Part shown: positions 10,158 through 22,179 of the stretch, one piece after another
Layout of the letters: every line of letters begins with the position of its first letter
How positions within the stretch are numbered: the stretch's first letter is position 1
Source of the DNA: Macrolepiota albuminosa
Lineage: Eukaryota; Basidiomycota; Agaricomycetes; Agaricales; Agaricaceae
Length of the DNA stretch: 64,000 nt
Assembly (NCBI GenBank): GCA_027475525.1
Contig: JAMWFC010000053.1
Span: 682,001 to 746,000 of the forward strand
Direction of reading: 5' to 3'
Program-made: the position numbers and the translations under genes
The notes under the pieces: generated by a model
What the model was told of the DNA's origin: nothing
Databases searched by the model: none
The model's input: the letters and a program-made list of their open reading frames with translations, nothing else

Positions 10158-11217
10158 CTAGGTATTTGCTGTTGCGGAAAACGTCATTGTTTCAATTCTC
10201 CCGCGACCTTTGCACTCCTTCTGCAGAATCTCATTTATGACACGGAATTGACTGGGGTCAATCAGCATAACCTGAAGAAAGAGTTTCAGTGGCCAAGAAA
10301 GATGCTGTTGTCCTAACTTACAACTTCCCACTCCTCTTGCCCGGTCTCGTCATCTTCAACCTTCTCCGCACCATCGATAATCCTCTGGCGAAGACGCTTG
10401 CTGTCGGTAGTCGGCATCGTTATTCGCACACGCATTTTTGCACGTTGTATGGGAAGGTTAGAATCAGATTGTAGTAGCTTGATACATTCAGACACCTTAT
10501 CGAAAGATGAGCAATGGCCAGGCTGCTTTATACCACGAATGATCCGACCTGACTTTTGGCTGACTTGTTCTGCTTGACACTGAAGCCAGCTTCTGCCATA
10601 GCCTTTTCTACCATGCCGACAGCATATGGGCGTTGTGTCGCAGGATCGACACACTTCTCTGCTACGAGTGTCGCAATCTCTTTTCTAAGGGAAGAAAGAT
10701 CATGATCTCGTTCCTTCTCTCCAACTTGAACTTCTCCTTTCCTCAAAACCTATTATCGATTTGTAAGCCAACACTCATGAAGTCAAGCTGATCATGACAG
10801 ACCTCTTTAACAACTTCTGCAACATCAACAGTGCCAAAGGCCTTCTGGAGATCTCCACTCTTTGCGAGCTCTCCTTTCGAGACGTTGACAAAGACATTGC
10901 TGATTTGCAGGACGTCGTCTAGATTTGTTTCACTGGAAAGGATATCAATCAGAATCCACACGCCGTGAGGCTACACTTGCACTCCTGTCCTCCACTCTTG
11001 AACTTTGTTCTTATAGCACGCGATCTACACACAGAATGATCAGACATGTTACCTGGAACACAAGTTTGAAGCTTGATTACCTCGAAACGCTTTCCACCTT
11101 TTTTTAATCGCACGATGGAGACATTGGTTAGTCTCCCAACAGAGCTTAGATTCCTGACCTCTGCTCTGTATATCGAAAAACTTACTTGATTTGGTTAGAG
11201 GGCTGCTGTATAGGCAT
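10158..11217 (-). CDS. SDO1: Ribosome maturation factor SBDS/Sdo1
   Basis: Sdo1, with the GTPase Efl1, releases Tif6/eIF6 from late 60S subunits. Seven exons fit: 11217-11186, 11132-11081, 11024-10981, 10932-10803, 10749-10549, 10495-10322 and 10271-10158, giving 248 aa, the usual length. MPIQQPSNQIK opens the FYSH domain, followed by LTNVSIVRLKKGGKRFE, ACYKNKVQEWRTGV and DDVLQISNVFVNVSKGE. The central helical domain has LRKGEVQVGEKERDHDLSSL, and the C-terminal domain ends ECKGRGRIE. Intron 3 (10980-10933) must use a GC donor (gt|gcaagt): the nearby GT choice gives a stop, while the GC choice gives the family sequence RTGVETNLDDVLQ. The gene is convergent with ALG1 and divergent from RVS167. 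Confidence 0.95.
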
Positions 11218-11398
11218 CGTAGACGAAAGTGGTTAAGAGTAGTGAAGCCAGATGTAATAGAAATAGTCATCATAATTGATCCTCGCTGCCCTTGTCAGCA
11301 TCCGTGTGAATCTTGATATCACAGCCTTTCTGTTTTTGTCTCACAAGTCCTTCGTTTCACAGTGGCGGGTTGCTGTAACCAACACCAGACCCTAAGCT

Positions 11399-13171
11399 AT
11401 GAAGGGCTTAACCAAAGCTATCAAACGGTAAGATTTTGGGACTTCTCGATAAAGGAGGTTCTAAACGGTCGTTTTCCAGAACACCATTTGCAGTCACGAG
11501 CAGAATCGGTTTGGCCAAAAGTGAGTCTCAACTGTTCAAATGCTAACACGTTCATTATATCAATGATTAGAGTCCAACGATCCTGAATTTGACGAGTACA
11601 ATCGTATCTTCACTAGTTTGGAGACAGGCGCAGAGAAGTTGCACAAGGATATTAAGACGTTTACAGATGCGGTTACATGTGCGTTTACTTTGCTCATATA
11701 TGTTATATGTATTCATGTATACATCTCTTCTGTGCCCTCCGATCTCTTTTGTAACGGATCATGATCAGCTCTCTTAACGGCTGGAGCAGCCTACGGTACT
11801 CATTATACTGCCGTTCTCACTCCGTTGTCTGGAGAATACGATTTAATTGGAAATCATCCCGAATCCGAGCAAAGCGTTCGCAATGTCGAAAAATACCAGG
11901 TCACGATGGAGGATTTGAAAGCACTGGTGACTCCAGAACTAGAATTGATTGAATCGAGAATTCTTGCACCGTTGAAGGATTTGCAGGGTACGATCAAAAC
12001 CATTCAGAAGACGATCACGAAGAGACAACACAAAGTAAGCCGGCTTGCTGCCTTGGCATTTATGACATTTATCGTTACAGCTTGTTGATTACGACCGATT
12101 CAACAACTCTTTGACGAAGTTGCGGGACAAGAAAGACAAGTCTTTGAATGACGAGAAGAATTTATTTAAGGTGTGTTGTATCCAAAGTTCCCCTTGATAG
12201 GAGTTGTTTCAAACTCGAAGACCTTCAGTTAGAACAAGATTTTGAACAAGCAACACAGGAATACGAATACATCAACAATGCTCTGAAAGTAGACCTACCT
12301 CGTTTTATGCAACTGTCCACCCAGTTCATAGACCCATTATTCAATTCTTTCTTCTACATGACGTATGGCTTTTCTGATTTACCTTCGCGATCTGACGACA
12401 AACAATCCTCAGGCTCAATATTTACTACATAATTTTTGAGAAGATGAGTTCCTTTGCAGAAAGTGCTAAGTACGACATCACAAACGTTCCGGGGGCCCAA
12501 ATTCAGCAAGATTATGAGAGCAAGCGAACGAATGCTTGGGAAATCATTGAGAACCTGGGTATCGTCAAACGAATTGTATCTGTTTGTGAGCAATAATATT
12601 CTTGCAACGTTTTTTCCGCGTGTTTGACTTTTTATTCAAGCCAAACTCGTACAAGCTTCTCGCAGTCAGAATAGCTTGGGCACTGGTGCAAATGCTGCAA
12701 ACCGAACTCTGTCGGCGGACTCCAGTTCTACCGCTTCTATCAAAAAGCCACCCCCACCTTCATCTAGCGCCACAGCGGTGTCTCATGCACCTCCTCCACC
12801 GTATTCCCCAGCATCCAGTGGAAACGGTGTTTCGTCCGTTGCCGCCACGAAGAGGCCGCCACCGCCGCCACCCCTCAAGCCCAAACCCAAACCACAGGTG
12901 CAATATGTCGTTGCCTTGTATGATTTTGCAGCACAAGTCAGATACTTGCTATTGTTCCACATTATTTTCTGATGATTCATTCTAGGCTGAGGGTGATCTA
13001 TCGTTCAATACTGGTGACCGAATAGAAATAGTTGAACGTACCGCGAGTACAGAAGATTGGTGGACCGGGAGACTGAATGGTCAACAGGGCGTGTTCCCAG
13101 GTACGACTTTCCTGAGATCCCGGATACACTTGTCTAATATCCGTTCAGGAAATTACGTTCAAGATGTTTGA
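11399..13171 (+). CDS. RVS167: BAR-SH3 amphiphysin-like protein (Rvs167/Hob1)
   Basis: This protein would bend membranes and link actin at endocytic sites. Ten exons fit: 11399-11427, 11480-11520, 11571-11678, 11769-12034, 12081-12170, 12229-12362, 12413-12585, 12641-12936, 12986-13100 and 13149-13171, giving 424 aa. Residues 1-280 are a BAR domain (MKGLTKAIKRTPFAVTSRIG, SLLTAGAAYGTHY, LKDLQGTIKTIQKTITKRQH, LEQDFEQATQEYEYINNALK). A Pro-rich linker with KKPPPPSS and KRPPPPPPLKPKP follows, then a C-terminal SH3 domain (YVVALYDFAAQAEGDLSF, EDWWTGRLNGQQGVFPGNYV). The last exon is 23 nt. A Gly/Pro/Ala-rich middle region is shorter than in yeast Rvs167, closer to fission-yeast Hob1. Confidence 0.94.
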
Positions 13172-13638
13172 GTATATATACTTATATCCACAGTTGGTTC
13201 TTTCAATTTGGGGTTTGGCAGGGGATGAGGTTGTCAAGCGATTCGGCCTCTACTTGCTATGATTCAGACAGTTGGAGTTATTACATCGAATATTCGACCG
13301 TATTGGAGCGGAGAATAAAATGTGTATAATAAACTGAGGACACTAGGATAATGGTTATCATCTTGCAGAGAATTGCAAGTCTGATGACACGGAATCACTA
13401 GAGCTATAGAATGATGATTTACAATATCTCACTCGAGTGACCGATAACTTTCATTCCTCTCAATTGTTCTAACACTCTTCAGTTGGTTACTGGCTAATCT
13501 CAATTCTATTTTAAGAATAATGCTCTTCACCATGAAATAACAAAGACGAAACAAGGGTATGTATGGTTCAACGGACAGCGGAAGAAAGACGCGACCCAGT
13601 CTCATGACCGGGAGCAATCACGACAATGGGAAAGCTAT
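13172..13638. other. Intergenic, convergent
   Basis: This 467-bp spacer lies between two gene 3' ends. No coding signal was seen. Confidence 0.5.
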
Positions 13639-15048
13639 TTAAAGCCGACTAAGGTAGCGACGCTCTTTGTTGAACTTGCTTGACTTGGCGGTGGCGGACG
13701 CCGCGGCAGACGCCGCAGAAGTCTTAGCGGCACCAGCAGTGGAAGTGCCAGCTACAACAGAATTAACAGCTGTAGCATTACCGGCAGCACCGGCAGCACC
13801 GGCCGCGGAGGTACCAGCCGCAGCAGCTGTAGCAGCTGTAGCATTACCGGCAGCACCGGCCGCAACAGCAGCTGTGGCATTACTAGCGGCACCATCAGCG
13901 GTCGCAGAGAACTGCGATTGAACATGTTGAGAAACATATCGCGAGTGAAATAGAAGTCACTTACGTAGACGCAATCGTCCAGGGAACCGTGTTGTGCGAC
14001 AGGTACGATGGCAGGCTGATGGTTTGCACAAGTGTTAATGGAGCAGAGTCTGTAAGCGCCGGCAGGAAGACCAGCAGTAACATCAGCGGAAAGAACACCA
14101 TTAACAGCGGCATCGTTTAAGCCCTGTGCATTACGATGAGAATCGTTACGCAAAAAAGAAATATTGAATGGAAATATACCTTGAAGAAGGCGAAATTGCG
14201 AGGGTCGGTCGGAGTAGTCTGTGCTGTGCTACTGACAGTCTCCACGACGACGTGCGAGTGTCCGATAATTAGTCCCTGATTGTCCAACTGCTGAGGAGCA
14301 GCGAAGTAGTTCTCGTCAGCATTGACAAAATTACCAGTCGCGAGGTTGTTAATAGCCATTTGAATCGTGAATTGCTGGTTGGCGGTGACAGTGCCTCCGT
14401 TGACGGGGAAAGTGAATTTTGCAGAGGGCATTTTGTCAATGGATGGAATGGTCCCAATGGGAGCCGGGTTGCAGGATCCAGCAGTTATTTGCTTGCCATC
14501 CGTAATGGGAAGGTTCGGGACAGTCAGGCAAAAGTTGATGAAATTATTGGTTGATGTGAGCGAAGCAACTTGGCCTAGACAGTGTCCCTAGAAATTGAGC
14601 GATATACACTAAGGAATTGACGGGGAGTTACACACCTGCTGCAGGAACATCCTGTCCATCATTGGCGAAACCCTTTGCGATCACACGAGGATCCAGTGCT
14701 GTAAAAAAATTAGGGCGGCGCAATTTCTGAGGTCTGATCATATTTACTCAGTGATGTTTGAGGATCACCAGAGCCAGCAGCGGCGACGGTACTGTTAGAA
14801 CCCGCGGCCGCAGTGCTGTTAGATGCAACGGTAGTGTTGCCGACAGCCGAAGCACCAGAAGATGTTTGTGCGGCTCTGTTATTGCTATTCTTGCTGTTTT
14901 TGATACCGTTTCTTCCTCCATTGCCGTGTCTGCCCCTCGAATTGAAATCTTCTTGACGCAGTGACAAACGTGGGCGCGGGACGCTGACAGCGATGGCTTC
15001 GGAAACAAGAGGAAGAAGGACAAGGAAGGTCGCGGCAGAGAACTTCAT
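13639..15048 (-). CDS. Secreted protein with Ala/Thr/Asn-rich tail, function unknown
   Basis: Five exons fit: 15048-14748, 14698-14636, 14574-14180, 14123-13965 and 13911-13639, giving 396 aa. A signal peptide (MKFSAATFLVLLPLVSEAIA) is followed by a basic Asn/Ser-rich stretch and NSTAAAGSNSTVAAAG. A conserved core starts LDPRVIAKGFANDGQDVPAA and includes NFINFCLTVPNLP, KFTFPVNGGTVTANQQFTI, NYFAAPQQLDNQGLIIGHSH and GLPAGAYRLCSINTCANHQP. The tail is a low-complexity run of Ala, Gly, Thr and NATA units that are possible N-glycosylation sites. The core resembles a secreted family I have seen repeated in agaricomycete genomes; I know no biochemical function. No GPI or membrane segment is visible at the C-terminus (RRYLSRL). 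Confidence 0.8.
13735..13905. repeat. Low-complexity minisatellite in the secreted-protein tail
   Basis: Near-repeats of gctgtagcattaccggcag-type units run through 13765-13885 and encode alternating Gly-Asn-Ala-Thr-Ala and Ala-rich blocks on the minus strand. Confidence 0.7.
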
Positions 15049-16121
15049 GGCGTTACAAAGAACAAAAAAACTTCGCAGAAGCTATACAAAGAACGTGTGG
15101 GGAGCAGTAACCGCAAGCTGACGCAAGTCTAGATTGGAGATTATTCTCAACCAGTGACAACTCCAGGACGTATAGGTACTCACAAGAAACCGAGATAGCC
15201 AGGCAGCACTGCTGCTCAAACGATTGAAAAGCCAAGAAAACTGGGATATGAGAGAACGAAGCCAGTTGTCATCTTTGTACTGACGCTTTATATGGTCCAT
15301 AGATTGATGCCAACGAGCCTTCGACAAAAAAAGATGGCCGAGGGCAGTCGCTACGGCTACGGTGACATGCACCATGATACCTTGGGATGACACTTGTTGG
15401 ATCACAACTTCTGTACGTCTGTTGGTTGTCCTCCACAACCATCGAAGATTGATATTGAATTGATATCAGGTGGGAGAATTTACCCTTCATAAGTAACAAA
15501 CCGTGATCCCCCCATACTCGGCAGTCACATTTCTGAACAGCAACAACGCTTGACGGATACCCAGATTTTCACACGCTTTTCCTTTTACCGAACAATTACC
15601 TGTCCGACCTGGGAAATCCTCAAGCTGCACATGAATGCAGCGTCACTGATTATGGAGAACTAATTCACCCAGTGCCAAACGTAGTATAATGGTGAGTTGC
15701 AAAATAGCGCAAAGTCGGTGTACTGAGACTGTTTGCGCTCGTTGCCAACATAACAAATTTGACTCCGTTCTTTTCTGCCTCTACGGCAACTCTCAGACGC
15801 GCTCTCAGTCTCCCGCCAAACCCAAGTTTTATACGTGTGTCATCGTTTAGTTATCGTTGTCCAGTGAACCGATCTTTGAGTCCTGCCTTATGTCGTCAAC
15901 TGATGATTTTATTGCATGGAGATAAGATTAGATGGAACAAATTGACCACTTTTGTTGCTTGATTGCAATGATTATGGCCAGCATCAAGCTTCATTCAAGG
16001 CTTAAGCGACAAACTATCACCGAATTAAAATGTAGCCAATGGCAAAAGTACAGTTCGTATCTATACATGTGAAACAGTATCATAGCATCCCGGGTGTCTC
16101 AAAGACCCGAGACCCCTATCA
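15049..16121. other. 1.07-kb intergenic region
   Basis: This is upstream DNA of the secreted protein and downstream DNA of the SAP30-like gene. Short open frames exist on both strands, but none has a recognisable protein or a convincing intron pattern. Confidence 0.5.
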
Positions 16122-16874
16122 TCAACATTTTACTCTGCCTCCCTTCGCTTTCTCCACTGCACACATAAACGATGCCAAAGTATCAACCTCTTCCCTTCCA
16201 CTAATTGGTGGCATTTCTCTGAAATGCTTCTCGACAATGCCAGCCAACACCGTGTGGAGTTCGTCAATATCAGCTAGTATTGGTGTCCGACTACGAGCCT
16301 CCTCTAGCAATCGCGAACTTCTTCTCCGATTCTGTTCTTTAGGGTCTCGTCGTGGCCTATTTGCAGGCGTAATGAGGGGCGTACTGGGTTCAAGAGGTGA
16401 TTGTCGAGCAGAGTATTCGAGGGTAGAGGGGGGTGCAGGGTCTTCCGCCGTCATGGGTGATGGGTACACATGGGGTACGATGTCAAATTGAACAAGGTAC
16501 TTGTAGAGCACAGGTGTTGGCATCTTGATGAATTCAACCTGTTTGGAAAGTGTTTTAAGTCTCGAATACATCGGGCGCTTAGACCCTGGATGCAAGGTCA
16601 GTGCCCAGTTGAGGCCACATACCAGCGACGTCTTGGACTCTGCCTCGCCTCCTTCTTTTCGAGTGTTGGCGGGTGAGGTTGTGTTGATTGGTTCGACTCT
16701 CTTCCGCTTGCCTCTTGGCTCACCGTCCACCTTGTCCGCCGCGTTTCTCTTTACTCCTGTGCCACTCGAAGTTCCTGTTGGGCCGAAGTATGACGCGTCA
16801 TCATTTAGTTTTCTACGTGCTTGAGGACGCGAACGAGAGCCCGACGAAGATAACTGAGGTGCTGAAACGGACAT
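16122..16874 (-). CDS. Probable SAP30-like subunit of the Sin3/HDAC complex
   Basis: ATG 16874 gives MSVSAPQLSSSGSRSRPQAR. The first half is Ser/Arg-rich with a KRKR nuclear-type signal. After it, FIKMPTPVLYKYLVQFDIVP resembles the Sin3-binding motif of SAP30, where a helix with L..Y...F contacts Sin3. PSPMTAEDPAPPS, ANRPRRDPKEQNRRRSSRLL and a helical end (DIDELHTVLAGIVEKHFREM, VDTLASFMCAVEKAKGG) follow. The 84 nt between TSL and VEF on the minus strand (about 16620-16537) begin gtatgtgg and end acag; this is open in frame but looks like a retained intron. If SAP30, the protein would aid histone deacetylation by Rpd3. The assignment rests on one motif and overall layout. The gene is divergent from ARO2, with 278 bp between starts. 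Confidence 0.55.
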   Translation of the reverse strand: MSVSAPQLSSSGSRSRPQARRKLNDDASYFGPTGTSSGTGVKRNAADKVDGEPRGKRKRVEPINTTSPANTRKEGGEAESKTSLVCGLNWALTLHPGSKRPMYSRLKTLSKQVEFIKMPTPVLYKYLVQFDIVPHVYPSPMTAEDPAPPSTLEYSARQSPLEPSTPLITPANRPRRDPKEQNRRRSSRLLEEARSRTPILADIDELHTVLAGIVEKHFREMPPISGREEVDTLASFMCAVEKAKGGRVKC

Positions 16875-17152
16875 GAGGGTGACAAAGGTTGAACGTTGAG
16901 CAGCCACTTGACAAGTCCCAATATGTCCGGCTAATTTCCGGCAATCTAGTTCCTCAAACTGATCTCTGCCAGCCTCCACGAATTACTCCGTACCACCACA
17001 CTATAAAGTACCTACCCTGCCTACATACAAGCCCACCCAGACCCATCCTACTTCATTCACGGTGCGTATAATCATGCACTAAGTCTGATCATATCAAGGC
17101 CTCGTATTCAACCGCTCTTGCAGATCTCGTCTTGTCACAACACCTTTGAGAT

Positions 17153-18623
17153 ATGTCCACCTACGGAAGATTGTTTCGTGTCACCACCTATGGCGAGAGC
17201 CATTGCGCATCTGTAGGCGCGATCATTGACGGGTGTCCGCCGGTAGGTCTTCACTGCTCTGGCAAGTCTAAATCGTACTCACTCCTATCCGCCTTAGGGC
17301 ATGGAATTGACAGCCGCAGACATCCAAGTCCAATTAAGCCGCAGGAGGCCCGGTCAAAGCAATCTCACCACCCCGGTCCGTCATTTTCTGAATTGACATC
17401 CAACTCCCGAATCTCACTATGGTTGATTTTAGAGAGACGAGAAAGATCTCGTAGTTCTGCAATCGGGCACAGAGCACGGCGTGACTCTGGGGACGCCTAT
17501 TGGGCTTTTGGTGAAGAACGAAGACCAAAGGCCCCACGACTACTCCGAGACTGATCTTTATCCTCGGCCGAGCCATGCCGATTACACCTACTTGGAAAAA
17601 TACGGGATCAAGGCGAGCAGTGGAGGAGGACGTAGTAGTGCGCGCGAGACCATTGGTACCCTAAAATTTCTCTCAGACTCTCTGGTACTGATCCTGTGTG
17701 CTAGGCCGCGTCGCTGCAGGTGCGATCGCGGAGAAATACTTGAAGCACGCATACGGAATCGAAATAGTTGCCTTCGTTTCCTCTGTCGGTAAAATTCATC
17801 TGCCTTCGATTGTTGCTCCCACCTCTTCAGGCAATGAAGATGACGAAGCTCAAGATGCACTTTCTGAGGAATTCCGTCAGCTGCTTAAGACTGTCACACG
17901 GGAAGAAGTCGACAAATATACTACTCGGTGCCCCGACCCTGAGACCTCTGAGCGTATGACCCAGGTGAGCAATTGCGATAATCCAGTGCTCTCAAATATT
18001 CATATACTGCTACAGCGTATCATTCGTGCGAAGAATGCTCTGGATTCAATCGGCGGAACTGTTACCTGCGTTATTCGTGGTGTCCCCTCTGGTCTTGGGG
18101 AACCTGTTTTCGACAAGTTCGAAGCTACTCTTGCACATGCGATGCTCTCCATTCCAGCTACCAAGGCATTTGAGATCGGATCCGGCTTCAGAGGAACCGA
18201 GGTCCCTGGCAGCAAGCACAACGACCCCTTCGTGCGTCGTGAAGATGGAAAGCTCGGAACTTCGACGAATTGGAGCGGAGGTATCCAAGGTGGCATCACC
18301 AATGGAGAAGACATTTATTTCCGGTAAGAATAGTTTTAGCTCATGCATATATTATGCTACTGCTGACCAGATGAATGACTAGTATCGGATTTAAGTCACC
18401 AGCAACCATTAGCCAAGCTCAAAGGACAGCACAGTATGATGGAACCCCCGGTGAACTGGCTGCGCGGGGTCGCCATGACCCCTGCGTTGTCCCTAGAGCT
18501 GTTCCCATCGTGGAATCCATGGCGGCCATTGTGCTCATGGATCAACTTCTCATTCAGAACTCTCGCACCACCGCAGCAGGCCTCCTTCCCAAACTCGCAA
18601 CACTTCCTCCATCAATGAAATAA
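17153..18623 (+). CDS. ARO2: Chorismate synthase
   Basis: This enzyme catalyses the last shikimate-pathway step, EPSP to chorismate, using reduced FMN. Six exons fit: 17153-17242, 17298-17375, 17433-17655, 17705-17964, 18016-18323 and 18383-18623, giving 399 aa. [20 protein letters not shown] holds the first family signature (GESH). Next come [60 protein letters not shown] (second signature), [20 protein letters not shown] and [20 protein letters not shown] (third signature). All active-site His and Arg blocks are present. Fungal enzymes usually also carry NADPH-driven flavin reductase activity. All introns are GT-AG, about 50-57 nt. Confidence 0.96.
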
Positions 18624-18817
18624 TCAAAGAGGGCAAAGGCCACGTAGAGGCGGATGATATTCGGTAATGCCATTAGACCCTGAATACTGTTTAAATACGA
18701 ATAATGCCTACAACCCGGAAATAACAAAGATCATGAGAATTGATGAACGATACAGCTATAAAAACTCAAGGTCACAGGCACATATAGAGGGGTTCTTGTC
18801 CTGTGTCCTGTTATGTG

Positions 18818-19601
18818 TCATTCAACATCAGACTCATCTAAGCAACGACAGCAGACAAAGGGTTCAAATTGCCGCCACCACCACTGAAAATCAAAAGTTA
18901 ACAAAAGAGTAACTAAGAAATCGTTCACATACATGATAGTTTAATAACCTCAATGGCATTGTCCCGAAGGCCTCATCGGTCTGTCTAACCTTTCGTGTAT
19001 CGTCTGTATCGGAATCAAATACTTCATCAAGCCTTCGATACCCATCCGCGTCAATTACAGGTGATTGTTTATGAGGACGTAGCAACGGTGTGTGTTCAAA
19101 TGGAGGCAAGTAATCATCTTTCAACTCCTTTTTACGCCGCCGCTGCCGGCGCTCAGAACGAGAACGTGCTTGGCGCGAGAGAAGGGTGACACGCCGGCCA
19201 AGAGGGCCCCAACGAGGTCTATCTGGTCCGTCGTCGAGACATGGACGTAGAGGAGCTGAAATGGACGAGGAAGGAGAACTAGAAACCGAAGAGGCTGGCG
19301 TCACACTACTATAATTAGATTCGGCTATGAGCGACCTCGAATGTCGGTGTCGGTTGATACCCGAGGTTATGCGAACTCTGGGTCGAAAATGGACATGGGG
19401 AGGACGCGGTGAGGATTCTTCTGTGTCGACATTGTCGATTGCATAGGAGCCTGTCTGAGTCGATGTTTCAAGACCCTGCGAGCTACTTGGGCTACTGGCA
19501 GTGGATAATGAGTCGTTAGCATTGAATTTTACGACGTGGTGAATTTCCGGATCGTGTGATGCCAGTAAAACGTTGTTTTGCTTGATATTTTCTCGTGTCA
19601 A
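18818..19601 (-). CDS. Unrecognised Ser/Arg-rich protein, 5' end unresolved
   Basis: Two exons are supported: an upstream one reading down to about 18931 and a last one ending with TGA at 18818-18820. The frame is open back to about 19776 without an ATG, so a 5' exon is missing from this model. The protein has DNVDTEESSPRPPHVHFRPR, a long basic run RSRSERRQRRRKKELKDD, DYLPPFEHTPLLRPHKQSPV and an unusual end after the intron: WWWRQFEPFVCCRCLDESDV. The intron starts gtatgtg and ends tttcag. The product may be nuclear or membrane-proximal. I recognise no domain. Confidence 0.55.
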
Positions 19602-19952
19602 AGAGCGTGCATTATTGGAATTATCACTAACATTTGGACGAGAGCATTGTAGAAAAGAGGACCGCGTACATGCTTCGGCTATGTTCAGAGAATCAGGAAG
19701 AAACAGAATGACATGAATTCGAATACCAACGTGGAGAACTCTTGGAAGGATGTGTGGCGGTTTTCGCTATAACTACTTCATGCATGACACTATAAGACAT
19801 CCACGTTCATGAAGGAATCCGTGCACCTCATACAGGAATCCGACTGGGACGATGGGAGTGGGAAAATGGAGGTCCGACAATGGTGATAATCTATATGTAC
19901 TAATCTGCTTTCGTCATTAATGACATCTTCCATGTGGGAACTTCATCGGCAT

Positions 19953-21966
19953 TCAGGCTTCGGCCAAGATTTCTTTGATCGCTTGTTCTACTAGCTCTGC
20001 AGTATAGCTGGTCGTGTGCCCGTTGATATTTGTGATTTGAAAGCACTTGACACCCAATTTCTTTGCAAGAACGGAAAATGTAGCTGAGAGTTATATAATG
20101 TATTGGCTGCCTTACCGTAATATGCTCTGTGTCCACCTGGACAGCACCATCCCTGAGATAGACCAAGTGCGTCACAAATGCAGAGATAGGATACATCGTG
20201 TTGGCGTTCCCAAGTCCATATGGTTGTGTCTGATATGTTCCGTTGAGTGTCCGAGCGATGGCCCTAGAAATCCGAAGCTTCGATGACATTCTAACTCCAA
20301 TAACGTATTTAAACCTACTGGATATAGTCTGCCGCGGAGAATCCATCTGTTTCCCTATCGTTGATAGAATTTACTTCAGGCACATGAGCACTCAGGATGG
20401 AGTAAGTGTCCCAGACATACGAAGTAGAATTTTGGCTCGCAAAGAGGAAGATCGAGCGATCCCCGAGGCCACGCCTCGCAGCGCCAAACATGGAATGATG
20501 CTTCGGGATTCTGAATTCACAATCACCCTGCTTCGCTATACCTTACCTTGTCCACAATGAACCACAAGAATAGACCAGCACTTCTTTTGATGAGAGGGCC
20601 GAGAAATATTCTTGATTGGGAGATGGATGAATCTCGATACCATAAGCATTGATATAGAACAATCCTAAGATGGTGTCCTTGCTATCATCGGACATTATAC
20701 AAAATTTACGAACGTACTCGCTATCCGGGACCCCAAGGGTTCATACTTTGCCTTGTAAGTGGAATCGAACATGATATTTTGCCGTTGAGAGATGAACTCT
20801 CTCATCCCATCAACTGGAGACGTGGTACCTTCATTTGAATCTTTGATATCTACAAGTTTTGGATCGCTCGGTACGGGATGTGAAATTTCACACTGTCCCA
20901 CAAGCCTCCTCCCATCGTCCTATATGAGATTGCGAAATGATTGATAAAAATGACCACCGGTGGGATACTTATAAAAATCAGAATTCTCACAAGTTCGGCA
21001 GCAATAATAACGGTGTGATTCGTGACTATAACTGGAAGAACGTTTGCCTGCGCACGTTGGTTCTGTAAGCAAGCTCAGAATAGGTGAATTACAGACCTGA
21101 CTGTTAGTAATTGAGGAGAATAGAAATATGGCAGATGGGAGAGACCGGAAAAACCCCTGTGCAGCGGCGAGAAAATAGTTCCCGATGCTAACCCGAGAGT
21201 GATGACAGATGAAGTAAAGACTGGTTAAATGTCCACAAACCTCCCGTTGCGAAAATCAAAATTCTTATGAGCCCGCTTTAACACTTCGCTTTCAAAATAG
21301 ACCAAGAAACCTAAAGTATGGAAAAGTGAGAAAAGTATCTGCGGACATTAATGGCATACCACGTATGGTCTCCTTTCGGTCCGCAGGGATGCCCACCCAC
21401 AATAGATTGCGACCTTCCACTATATCTCTCCATTCGTCCCTCGCTTCACGTTCGGAACATCGGGTAGGCAAGCGGTATGAGAGAAGTCGGCGAATAGCGT
21501 CTAGGGGTGATCCAGGCGCAGCATGTGGAATGAGTCGTATCAGTCTTGAACGAATGTCACCTGAGAGGTCCTAAACCCATTTCAAAGGTAATTAAGGGGT
21601 ATGGAGCTAACCAATGGATGGTCCACCGAGCACACGGATGATTTCGCTGGAAGAGCCACCATCATCAGAAACAGGCAAGACGTAACAGGCATTACTGAAT
21701 GCTGCACAAATAGCATTTCCACCAGTACCACCAGATAGGACGACGAACGATGTAGGTGACATGGGCACTTCATATGTCGGTTGACTAATCTCGAGCTTTG
21801 GAGTTTCCGGCTCACGATGAGCGGGTTGTGCAATAGTATGATCTAATAAGTTCGACGTTCCCTGAGTTGGTAGATCAAAAATTACTGATCCAGGGCTATC
21901 CAGAACCTGCGATGAAGTCGTAAGAGTGAGTCCATAAGATGCGTCTTTGTGTATGTCCAGAGACAT
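19953..21966 (-). CDS. CofD/YvcK-like (UPF0052) family protein
   Basis: ATG 21966 starts MSLDIHKDASYGLTLTTSSQ. The nucleotide-binding core is SFVVLSGGTGGNAICAAFSN, followed by YVLPVSDDGGSSSEIIRVLG and GPSIGDxxGDIRSRLIRLIP across an intron. Further exons give SIGNYFLAAAQGFF, VLPVIVTNHTVIIAAELV, FYINAYGIEIHPSPNQEYFS, VLVYSCGSLWTS, IIPCLALRGVASGIARS and a C-terminus LVEQAIKEILAEA ending at 19953. CofD proper is the 2-phospho-L-lactate transferase of F420 synthesis; YvcK relatives bind UDP-sugars and regulate wall metabolism in bacteria. Fungi are not known to make F420, so the substrate here is open. About nine introns are needed, and the exon ends were not all fixed. Confidence 0.82.
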
Positions 21967-22179
21967 CTAAGCAGTTGCAAAGTGAGAGTCAGTAGGCTGA
22001 GACAGCGTTCATAGAGTGTCGTCGAAAATGGACTAATCATATATCGTAGTTTGCCGGATATGGTAGCACGATCATCCTGCCATTTCTTATTTTGCTGTTG
22101 AGACAATATTGGCCTTCTGATGAATTTTGGAGTGCCTCTGTGTTTATAAATTGACTCTACTCAGCTGAAATATCTTACG

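Noticed and set aside
10960..10975. Premature stop (TAG) in SDO1
   Set aside because: It lies inside a GC-AG intron once family conservation is used to place the splice sites.
12602..12985. Arg/Pro/His-rich frame at the RVS167 linker
   Set aside because: It is an alternative frame of the Pro-rich linker exon and has no independent support.
13667..13921. Plus-strand Ala/Val-rich frame
   Set aside because: It is the reverse strand of the Ala/Asn/Thr tail of the secreted protein.
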